Positions 10,719 through 18,018 of a stretch of 32,310 nucleotides of DNA are shown here, piece after piece. Numbering within the stretch: the stretch's first letter is position 1; the number at the start of each line of letters is the position of its first letter. The DNA comes from Oscillospiraceae bacterium (GTDB lineage: Bacteria > Bacillota > Clostridia > Oscillospirales > CAG-272). The position numbers and the translations under genes were made by a program. The notes under the pieces are model-generated. The model searched no databases and had not been told where the DNA came from. It saw nothing but the letters and a program-made list of their open reading frames with translations. The stretch is from contig SVRH01000010.1 in assembly GCA_015064925.1 (NCBI GenBank), positions 1-32,310 of the forward strand, in the 5' to 3' direction.

Positions 10719-10765
10719 ATGATTTATATACAAGCTCCCCCGCAGGGGAACGTTCCTTTCCAAAA

Positions 10766-12034
10766 TTAGTTTTGTACGGTATATCTTCCACCGGGAAGGG
10801 AGGTGATATACCCTTTGATTTCAAGTACCGTCAGAATGACCATGGCGTTGCTTGCCGAAAGCCCCGTTTTGGCGATGATCTCGTCCTGGGTCGGTTCTCC
10901 CAACTCCGAAATGCACAGATACACCTCGGAGTGAGCGCCGTTGAGGTCCTTCGGGATCACCGTCTCTTTGATAGGCTGTTCAGGTTCGCAGTAAGGAGCT
11001 GCAGTCGACGGTTCCGGCACTGCTTCGGGATGCTGTGCTTGCGCCACCTTCAGCACGCCTTTGCGCTTTGGTGATTGCGGTAGCGACGTGTCGGTTCGGA
11101 TGATCGGACGGTAGACGGGAATGTCACGGCTATGCAGCTTGGTGGGATAGAGAAGCTCGTACTCCGAGAGAATATCCCGTGCATCGGTGACGGGAAGCGC
11201 GCCTGTTTGGATCAGATGATTGGTGCCCTCGCTATTCAATTCGCCTACCATGCCCGGCAGTGCAAAGAGATCGCGTCCCTGCTTGCGTGCATAATCGGCT
11301 GTGATGAGCGCACCGCTTTTGCTGTCTGCCTCGATGACGACGGTGCCGAGAGAAAGACCGCTGATGATGCGGTTTCGCGTGGGAAAATTGGATCCGAAGG
11401 GGCGAGTGCCGGGAGGGTATTCGGTGACGATCAGTCCCTTGCGCTCGATCTCTTCAAACAGCTCGAAGTTTTCCTTTGGGTAGGTCACGTCGATGCCGCA
11501 TCCAAGCACGGCAACGGTGAAGCCGCCTGCGTCAAGGCATCCTCTGTGGGCTACGGCGTCCACGCCCAGCGCCAAACCGCTGATCACAATGGCACCGGCA
11601 CGGGCGAGGTCATAGGCGATCTCATATGCCATGCGTTTACCATACGCGGTCATACGTCGGGTTCCCACCATGGCAACGGTCGCCTCTCTGTCGATATCGG
11701 GCAGCTTGCCTTTGCAGTATAGCACAAGGGGCATACGCGAAATGCGGCAAAGACGGTCGGGATATCCCGGAAGACCGGGTGCCAACAGGAACACACCGTT
11801 TTGCTTGCAATGGTTATAGATCTCTTCGGCTTTGCGTAAGCTTTTGTCCAGCAGTGCTTTCAGCGTGGTTGCGGAAAGCTCCAGCGGGGCATACTCCTCT
11901 TCGGTTGCCTCGTAGATCCGCTTGGGATCGTTGTCGAAGGCTGAAAGCAGCTTTTCTGCGGCAGAACTGCCCGCAGGTATGGCAAGGCTGAGCCAAAGCC
12001 AGTATCGGATCGGGTATTGTGCGATGTCGGGCAT
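10766..12034 (-). CDS. dprA: DNA-processing protein DprA/Smf with C-terminal winged-helix domain
   Basis: YPDRLCRISRMPLVLYCKGKLP, VAMVGTRRMTAYGKRMAYEIAYDLARAGAIVISGLALGVDAVAHRGCLDAGG, VIEADSKSGALITADYARKQGRDLFALPG; C-term LGEPTQDEIIAKTGLSASNAMVILTVLEIKGYI. Confidence 0.97.
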   Translation of the reverse strand: MPDIAQYPIRYWLWLSLAIPAGSSAAEKLLSAFDNDPKRIYEATEEEYAPLELSATTLKALLDKSLRKAEEIYNHCKQNGVFLLAPGLPGYPDRLCRISRMPLVLYCKGKLPDIDREATVAMVGTRRMTAYGKRMAYEIAYDLARAGAIVISGLALGVDAVAHRGCLDAGGFTVAVLGCGIDVTYPKENFELFEEIERKGLIVTEYPPGTRPFGSNFPTRNRIISGLSLGTVVIEADSKSGALITADYARKQGRDLFALPGMVGELNSEGTNHLIQTGALPVTDARDILSEYELLYPTKLHSRDIPVYRPIIRTDTSLPQSPKRKGVLKVAQAQHPEAVPEPSTAAPYCEPEQPIKETVIPKDLNGAHSEVYLCISELGEPTQDEIIAKTGLSASNAMVILTVLEIKGYITSLPGGRYTVQN

Positions 12035-12051
12035 GATCTACCTCCTGAAGA

Positions 12052-12861
12052 TTATCGTTTGTTTCTGTATTGCTCGTAAAGCAGGACCGAGGCGGCAATA
12101 GACGCGTTGAGAGATTCGGTTCCCTCCATCATGGGGATGATGACAGATCCGTCACAAGCGTCGATGACCTCTTCGGACAGTCCGTGACCCTCGTTGCCGA
12201 TGACAAAGCAGACGCGTGAAACCGATTCTACGTCGAAGAGTGAGACACTGTCGTGATGCAGAGCGGTTGCCAGCACCCTTTGACCGGCGGCACGCAGTGC
12301 CTTGATCGCCGCAATGGGATCCTCTACCACCGTGATGTGCCTGTCAAAGAGCATTCCCATGGAGGCGCGTACGGTCTTGGCGTTATAGATGTCCGCGCAG
12401 TCACCCGTGAGGATCAGCTCATCGCATCCAAAGGCTGCGGCGGAACGGATCACCGTTCCCAGATTTCCGGGGTCGCGCAGCGAACAGAGCAGCATTCGAG
12501 AGGGAAAAATATCCCCTTCGATTTTTTCGGGTATATATATTGTACCGAAATTGTGATATTTGTCAATAGCTTTTGCCAAACAAAAGATTCCCTCGGGGGC
12601 TTTTTCTTCTGTTAATTTAGCATATACGCTGTCGTTTACAAGGTAAAGTGCGCAATCGCTGTCGACTAAAGACGTTTCACACAAAGAAAGGTTTTCTTCC
12701 GTGCAAAAAACGCTGTGCAGCGGTACCTCTTTTTTGACCGCCTCCGCAAACAGCTTTTTGCCCTCAAAATAAAAAAGTCCGGTTTCTTTTCTTGTTTTTT
12801 TGTCCTTCAAAGAGGTGGCAAACTGGACCTTTGGATTGCTTCTGCTGGTGATGATTTCCAT
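12052..12861 (-). CDS. TrmH/SpoU-family RNA 2'-O-methyltransferase (rRNA methyltransferase)
   Basis: MEIITSRSNPKVQFATSLKDKKTRKETGLFYFEGKKLFAEAV; LRDPGNLGTVIRSAAAFGCDELILTGDCADIYNAKTVRASMG; VIGNEGHGLSEEV; ESLNASIAASVLLYEQYR. Start may be 12873. Confidence 0.94.
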   Translation of the reverse strand: MEIITSRSNPKVQFATSLKDKKTRKETGLFYFEGKKLFAEAVKKEVPLHSVFCTEENLSLCETSLVDSDCALYLVNDSVYAKLTEEKAPEGIFCLAKAIDKYHNFGTIYIPEKIEGDIFPSRMLLCSLRDPGNLGTVIRSAAAFGCDELILTGDCADIYNAKTVRASMGMLFDRHITVVEDPIAAIKALRAAGQRVLATALHHDSVSLFDVESVSRVCFVIGNEGHGLSEEVIDACDGSVIIPMMEGTESLNASIAASVLLYEQYRNKR

Positions 12862-12921
12862 ATTTTGTATCATTCTTTCTGTTTTCTACCGAAAAAATAC
12901 AGGCCTTATAAAACCCAACAA

Positions 12922-12948
12922 GGGCTGTTGCAGAAACTGCAACAGCCC
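12922..12948 (-). terminator. Intrinsic-terminator-like hairpin after rplT
   Basis: Perfect 12-bp inverted repeat GGGCTGTTGCAG-AAA-CTGCAACAGCCC just downstream of rplT stop; U-tract on minus strand is interrupted (TTGTTGGGTTTT), so partial read-through into the methyltransferase gene is plausible. Confidence 0.75.
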
Positions 12949-12961
12949 CGGTTTATGTGAA

Positions 12962-13315
12962 TTAGAGAGCAGCCTTAGCCTGTGCTACGATTGCTGCGAA
13001 AGCTTCCTTGTCGGAAACAGCCAGTTCAGCCAGCATCTTGCGGTTCATCACGATGCCTGCCTTCTTCAGACCGTACATCAGCTGAGAGTAGTTGATGCCG
13101 TTTACCTTAGCCTGCGCGGAGATACGGGTGATCCAGAGAGAACGGAAATCTCTCTTCTTCATCTTTCTGCCTGCGAAAGCGTAATTACCGCTCTTCATGA
13201 CGGCCTGCTTAGCCATCTTAAAGTGCTTGCTCTTTGCGCCCCAGTAGCCCTTTGCAGCCTTCAGGACTTTATTTCTTCTTTTACGGGTCATCATTGCCCC
13301 TTTTACTCTTGCCAT
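12962..13315 (-). CDS. rplT: 50S ribosomal protein L20
   Basis: [65 protein letters not shown]. Confidence 0.99.
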   Translation of the reverse strand: MARVKGAMMTRKRRNKVLKAAKGYWGAKSKHFKMAKQAVMKSGNYAFAGRKMKKRDFRSLWITRISAQAKVNGINYSQLMYGLKKAGIVMNRKMLAELAVSDKEAFAAIVAQAKAAL

Positions 13316-13350
13316 TTTTCTATCCTCCTATGATACTTTCGGTTCAAATC

Positions 13351-13542
13351 TTACTTCTGAATCAGAGTTCTGATTGCGGGAGACATGGATTCGCTCAGAT
13401 ATCCTGCCTTGCGGAGCTGTCTCTTACGCTTTGCGGACTTGAGACCGAGCTTGTGACGACGGTAGGTGTGGGAAAGCTTAACCTTTCCGCTCTTGGTTGT
13501 AGTGAATCTCTTGGCGGAAGCCTTGTGAGTTTTGATTGCCAT
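13351..13542 (-). CDS. rpmI: 50S ribosomal protein L35
   Basis: MAIKTHKASAKRFTTTKSGKVKLSHTYRRHKLGLKSAKRKRQLRKAGYLS. Confidence 0.98.
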   Translation of the reverse strand: MAIKTHKASAKRFTTTKSGKVKLSHTYRRHKLGLKSAKRKRQLRKAGYLSESMSPAIRTLIQK

Positions 13543-13567
13543 GGTGGGAACCCCTTTCGTTTTTACT

Positions 13568-14116
13568 TCATTTTTTGCTAGGCGCGAAGAACATGGTCAG
13601 ATTACGACCCTCCAGAACCGGCTTCTTGTCGATGTCACCGCATTCGCTGAGTGCATCGGCAAAACGCTCGAGCAGGGCAGCACCGATATCCTGATGTGCC
13701 ATCTGACGGCCCTTGAACTTAACCATTACCTTCACTTTATCGCCGTCCGCGAGGAATCGGCGCGCCTGGTTAACCTTAGTGTTGAAATCGTTGGAATCGA
13801 TCTTGCAGGTCAGCTGGATCTCCTTGGTGTTGATCTTCTGCTGCTTTTTCTTGTTTTCCTTTTCCTTCTTGTCCCGGTCGAAACAGAACTTACCGTAGTC
13901 CATGATGCGGCACACGGCAGGTGTTGCCTGCGCTACCATCAGTACCAGGTCCAAATCCTTGTCATATGCCAGATCCAGCGCCTGAGACAGGGGAATGATG
14001 CCGATCTGTTCGTTGTCGGAACCGATCACACGTACATCGGTCTTTTCGGAAATACCCGCTTCGTGGATGATCTCCTCGTTGATGTAGTGCTCTTTTGCAT
14101 TTTTTTGCTTGATGAT
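13568..14116 (-). CDS. infC: Translation initiation factor IF-3, likely initiating at a non-canonical AUC codon
   Basis: ORF-track protein (13568..14029) lacks the conserved IF3 N-terminus. Continuing upstream in frame gives IIKQKNAKEHYINEEIIHEAGISEKTDVRVIGSDNEQIGI. An in-frame TAG lies two codons upstream (TAG ACA ATC ATC AAG) and SD GGGAGGG (14124-14130) is 7 nt from the first ATC (14114-14116). Confidence 0.93.
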   Translation of the reverse strand: MIKQKNAKEHYINEEIIHEAGISEKTDVRVIGSDNEQIGIIPLSQALDLAYDKDLDLVLMVAQATPAVCRIMDYGKFCFDRDKKEKENKKKQQKINTKEIQLTCKIDSNDFNTKVNQARRFLADGDKVKVMVKFKGRQMAHQDIGAALLERFADALSECGDIDKKPVLEGRNLTMFFAPSKK

Positions 14117-14267
14117 TGTCTATCCCTCCCGGTTAGAAAAATAAAAAATGCGCCGAGAACAATTCTCCGCACACAAAATCCCCGCAGTGGTAGCAGGCAA
14201 ATCATATCAAACCGTACGTCACCGATTGTGCGCAGGTGAGAGCAGAGAACTCTTCTTCTTTTTCACG
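14117..14267 (-). ncRNA. Candidate infC-rpmI-rplT leader (L20-leader-like attenuator)
   Basis: About 150-nt untranslated leader between a sigma-A-like promoter and the infC SD. It contains a terminator hairpin ending in a U-run and an upstream segment complementary to its 5' arm. Assignment to the L20 leader class is by genomic context. Confidence 0.6.
14149..14173 (-). terminator. Leader attenuator hairpin upstream of infC
   Basis: Minus strand TGTGCGGAGAA-TTG-TTCTCGGCGCA followed by TTTTTTATTTTT; 11-bp stem with one G.G mismatch and one G.U. Confidence 0.75.
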
Positions 14268-14273
14268 CAGAGT

Positions 14274-14302
14274 ATGATACCACAATTTTATGGTGCTGTC
14301 AA
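14274..14302 (-). promoter_or_regulatory. Sigma-A-type promoter for infC operon
   Basis: Minus strand TTGACA (14302-14297), 17-nt spacer, TATCAT (14279-14274). Confidence 0.75.
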
Positions 14303-14355
14303 GGGGTTTTATGAAATTTTTTGCAATTTTTTTAACCTCTTGTTTGTTACTCCGT

Positions 14356-14384
14356 TTGACATTTTGCGCTCACTGTGCTACAAT
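14356..14384 (+). promoter_or_regulatory. Sigma-A-type promoter for the toroid glycosidase-like gene/gatCAB unit
   Basis: TTGACA (14356-14361), 17-nt spacer, TACAAT (14379-14384), ~30 bp upstream of ATG 14415. Confidence 0.8.
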
Positions 14385-14414
14385 TTCCTATAGAAAGCTT
14401 TGTGAGGTGCGGTT

Positions 14415-16331
14415 ATGACAAATCAGTTCTGGTCTCTTACGGATGACGGGATCGTATGGAAGGTAAAGAAGGGGCAGTGCCACCTTGACGATATTGAAAT
14501 GAGCGCTCTGTATGCCGATTATATCGTATCCTACGGGGTGAAAGAGGACGGCAGTCTCCATCTTTCGCGTTCCTGTTATTTTCCTACCCTTCGTACCATT
14601 CCCAATAATACCCATGCTACCTACCATATCGAAATAGATGACAGCGACGCTCCGGCGCTTCTTTGCAACGGAAAGCCGCTTACCGAATACCCAAGTCAGT
14701 TTTCTCTTGACGGCACACTTTCCGTTTTTTCGGAAACAGATGGCGGAGTGACGGTGCAGCGCCGATTCTATCCCGCATCAAAGGACAGATGCTGCATCGA
14801 GCTTATCACGGTCAGTGCCACCGCTTGTGTGCAGCTTTGCCTTTCCAAGCCCTGCAGCACGGTACACGCCTACGGCAGAGGTACCAAGGGCGTTTATATC
14901 GCAAGGATCGACCATACTGCACCCGATACCGTCACACTGGCAAAGGGGCAGGAAATGACCTTTGCGATCTTTTACAGCGCACACGTGTCGGGAGAGAAAT
15001 TCGTCCTGCCCGATGCGAAGAATGAGCTGGTTTTCAGAAAAGAACGGGTAAATCAGCTTTGCGAGGAATCGCTTGTGCTTGACAGCGGAAACAGAGAGCT
15101 TGATATGATGACTCGCTTTGCCAAGCTGCGGGCGGGGGAGAGTATATTTGAAACGCTTTCGGGAAAATTCCACAGCCCCGGCGGCAGAGCCTACTATGCT
15201 GCCACCTGGTGCAACGATCAGGTGGAATACGCAGGTCCTCATTTTGCCATGACGGGAGACAAGACCGCCATTGAGGCATCGATCAATGCCTATCTTTCCT
15301 ATATGCCCTTTATATCGGACGCTTATTATAAGCTGCCCTCATCCATTATTGCCGAGGGGCTTGATATTTGGGAGGGGGCAGGGGACAGAGGCGACGCTGC
15401 CATGTATCTGTACGGAGCCTCTCTTTTCTGTTTGTATCTGGGAGATCGAACAATGGCGGAAAAATTATATCCGGCGATCAAATGGTGCGCCGAGTACTGT
15501 GAGCGACGTAAGCTGCCCGAAGGGGTCATCGGCTCCGATACCGACGAGCTGGAGGGACGCTTTCCCACCGACGGCAAAGCCAATCTTTCCACCTCCTCGC
15601 TCTGCTACGGCGGTCTGCTTTTTGCCGCAAAGCTGGCGCAGTCTCTTGAGGATCACGAGACCGCAGAGCTGTACAGAAGCCGTGCCACAGATCTGAAAAG
15701 TGCAATCGAAGCCTATTTCGGTGCAGAATTGCAGGGATATCAGACCTACCGCTATTCCAAGGGCTATGATACACTGCGCGCCTGGATCTGTCTGCCTCTT
15801 TGCATGGGCATTACAGAGCGTGCCGAAGGTACGCTGGATGCCATGCTTTCCCCTTATCTGTGGACGGAAGAGGGGATGCTGACTTGTGAGCGAAGCGAGG
15901 AAAACAGCAGTGATACCATCTGGGATCGCTCCACTCTCTACGGCATGAAATGTGCGTTTCTTGCGGGGGCGGACGATCGGATGATCGCTCCGCTACTGAG
16001 TTACTGCCACAAACGCCTTCTTTGCGACCGCGTTCCCTATGCGGTGGAGGCATATCCGGAGGGCGGAAAACGCCACCTTTCGGGGGAGAGCGCGCTGTTT
16101 GTCAGAGTGGTCACCGAAGGACTTTTCGGCATACAGCCCGAAGGGCTTGACAGCTTTTCCTTCGTGGCAAAGCTTCCTATGGCATTTCCCCATTTGTATC
16201 TGTATCACCTGAAGATCTGCGGCGGATGCTATGACGTAAGGATCGAGCGGGATGCGTGGCAGGTAAGCTGTGACGGAAGAGAGATCGCAGCAGGTAAAAC
16301 AAACGGACAAAGAGTAATCGTAAGGAAATAA
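14415..16331 (+). CDS. Putative six-hairpin ((alpha/alpha)6 toroid) glycosidase-like cytoplasmic protein
   Basis: Long ORF with good RBS and promoter. N-terminal beta-rich region then helical toroid-like segments (AYYAATWCNDQVEYAGPHFAMTGDKTAIEASINAYLSYM; EGLDIWEGAGDRGDAAMYLYGASLFCLYLGD; WCAEYCERRKLPEGVIGSDTDELEGRFP). No signal peptide. Family assignment is by pattern only. Confidence 0.65.
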   Translation: MTNQFWSLTDDGIVWKVKKGQCHLDDIEMSALYADYIVSYGVKEDGSLHLSRSCYFPTLRTIPNNTHATYHIEIDDSDAPALLCNGKPLTEYPSQFSLDGTLSVFSETDGGVTVQRRFYPASKDRCCIELITVSATACVQLCLSKPCSTVHAYGRGTKGVYIARIDHTAPDTVTLAKGQEMTFAIFYSAHVSGEKFVLPDAKNELVFRKERVNQLCEESLVLDSGNRELDMMTRFAKLRAGESIFETLSGKFHSPGGRAYYAATWCNDQVEYAGPHFAMTGDKTAIEASINAYLSYMPFISDAYYKLPSSIIAEGLDIWEGAGDRGDAAMYLYGASLFCLYLGDRTMAEKLYPAIKWCAEYCERRKLPEGVIGSDTDELEGRFPTDGKANLSTSSLCYGGLLFAAKLAQSLEDHETAELYRSRATDLKSAIEAYFGAELQGYQTYRYSKGYDTLRAWICLPLCMGITERAEGTLDAMLSPYLWTEEGMLTCERSEENSSDTIWDRSTLYGMKCAFLAGADDRMIAPLLSYCHKRLLCDRVPYAVEAYPEGGKRHLSGESALFVRVVTEGLFGIQPEGLDSFSFVAKLPMAFPHLYLYHLKICGGCYDVRIERDAWQVSCDGREIAAGKTNGQRVIVRK

Positions 16332-16336
16332 AAAGA

Positions 16337-16597
16337 ATGAACGTGAATAAAGAGAGTAGATCGTCAATGCCCTCGGAGTGTGTGAATACCGTGCGTGAGG
16401 AATTTGAAAGGATCCTTTCGTATCTGAAGCTTCCCGAAACGGAAGGGATAAAGGAGCGGCTGACTTCGGGCAGTGATCAGCAAAGAGAGGATAAAGTGGG
16501 CGAAGGTCTTGAGAGATCGGTCCTTCTTGCTCTTGCCCCTCGGACTTATGAGGGCTATATCGCTTTGCCGAGGGCATTGGAGGACGATAACGAATGA
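16337..16597 (+). CDS. gatC: Divergent GatC-like subunit of Asp-tRNA(Asn)/Glu-tRNA(Gln) amidotransferase
   Basis: 86 aa directly upstream of and overlapping gatA (ATGA). C-terminus LLALAPRTYEGYIALPRALED resembles GatC ALANAPE.EDGYFKVPRVLE; N-terminus lacks the usual HIAKLARLEL segment. Confidence 0.7.
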   Translation: MNVNKESRSSMPSECVNTVREEFERILSYLKLPETEGIKERLTSGSDQQREDKVGEGLERSVLLALAPRTYEGYIALPRALEDDNE

Positions 16598-18018
16598 AAC
16601 AACAAACGGTATATTCGCTGGGAAGGGCACTGCGTGCGGGAGAGATCTCCTGCCTTGCGCTAACGGAAGAGTGCCTTTCTCGGATCAAAAAGGAAGGCGG
16701 CACGCAGGGAGCCTTCCTTTCGGTTTTGGAAGAAGAAGCGCTTTCGGCGGCGAGGGCATTCGATGCTTGCCCCGATTACGAAAAATGGAGCTCTGCGCTT
16801 GCGGGCATTCCCGTTGCCGTCAAGGACAATCTGATGCTAAAGGGAGCGGTCTGCACCTGCGGCAGTCGGATGCTTGCTGGCTTTGTTGCTCCCTACGATG
16901 CCACAGCGGTGGAAAAGCTGAAACGTGCGGGTGCGATTCTTGTGGGAAAAACCAATATGGATGAATTCGGCATGGGATCCACGGGGGAGCATTCAGCATA
17001 TGGTGCAGCCTGCAACCCTCTGGATCATAGCCGTGTGGCGGGGGGCTCTTCATCGGGCTCGGCAGCGGCAGTGGCAGGAGGATCGGTTCCCGCAGCGCTT
17101 GGCAGCGATACGGGGGGATCGGTGCGTTTGCCCGTTGCTTACTGCGGCATTGTGGGCATGCGTCCCACCTACGGTGCGGTTTCCCGTTATGGACTGACCG
17201 CCTTTTGCTCCTCCATGGATACCGTGGGACCGATCACCAAAACGGTAAGGGACAACGCCCTTGTGTACGCTGCTATCGTGGGAATAGACCCCAATGACGC
17301 CACCGGCCTCAGTTTTGACTTCAGTGTTCCAAACGTAAGGCATCCCATTCGCATTGGGGTGATTGAGGAGCTGATGACAGATGGCATCAGCGAGGAAGTA
17401 AGGCATGCGGTACAACAGGCATCCGAGCGCTTCGCATCGCTTGGTATGCTTGTGGAGAGTGTTTCCATTCCCGAAACAAAGGGTTCTCTTTCCGCATATT
17501 ATTTGATATCCTCCGCTGAAGCATCCTCCAATCTTGCCCGTTTTGACGGTGTTCGCTATGGGCATCGGGCAAAGGACTGTGCGGATCTCGGTGCGCTTTA
17601 TGAAAAAAGCAAAAGCGAGGGCTTTGGATCGGAGGTCAAGCGCAGGATCATGCTTGGAAATTACGTACTGAAAAAAGAAAACAAAGAGGCATATTATGAG
17701 CGCAGTTTGTTGGTGAAGCGCATACTGCGTGACGCCTTTGCACGGGTATTTGAGAGCTATGACGTTCTCCTATGCCCCACTGCTCCCGATATTGCACCAA
17801 GGATGGGGGCGATCCAAACTCCCGAGCAGATGTATGCCATCGATCTTTGCACCGTGCCCATGAGTCTTGCGGGGTTGCCCGCGCTCTCGCTTCCCGCGGG
17901 TGTGACAAAGGACGGTATGCCCATCGGCATACAACTGACGGGAAAAGCATTCTCGGAGGGACTTTTGTACGCTCTTGGCATACTGTATGAAGGAGGTGGG
18001 ACCGATGACGCTATATAA
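16594..18018 (+). CDS. gatA: Asp-tRNA(Asn)/Glu-tRNA(Gln) amidotransferase subunit A
   Basis: Amidase signature: AVKDNLMLKG...VGKTNMDEFGMGSTGEHSAYG...RVAGGSSSGSAAAVAGGSVPAALGSDTGGSVRLPVAYCGIVGMRPTYGAVSRYGL. Confidence 0.98.
   Translation: MKQQTVYSLGRALRAGEISCLALTEECLSRIKKEGGTQGAFLSVLEEEALSAARAFDACPDYEKWSSALAGIPVAVKDNLMLKGAVCTCGSRMLAGFVAPYDATAVEKLKRAGAILVGKTNMDEFGMGSTGEHSAYGAACNPLDHSRVAGGSSSGSAAAVAGGSVPAALGSDTGGSVRLPVAYCGIVGMRPTYGAVSRYGLTAFCSSMDTVGPITKTVRDNALVYAAIVGIDPNDATGLSFDFSVPNVRHPIRIGVIEELMTDGISEEVRHAVQQASERFASLGMLVESVSIPETKGSLSAYYLISSAEASSNLARFDGVRYGHRAKDCADLGALYEKSKSEGFGSEVKRRIMLGNYVLKKENKEAYYERSLLVKRILRDAFARVFESYDVLLCPTAPDIAPRMGAIQTPEQMYAIDLCTVPMSLAGLPALSLPAGVTKDGMPIGIQLTGKAFSEGLLYALGILYEGGGTDDAI

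Noticed and set aside
9636-10769. 377-aa plus-strand ORF
   Set aside because: Antisense to topA, which has full conserved motifs; shadow ORF.
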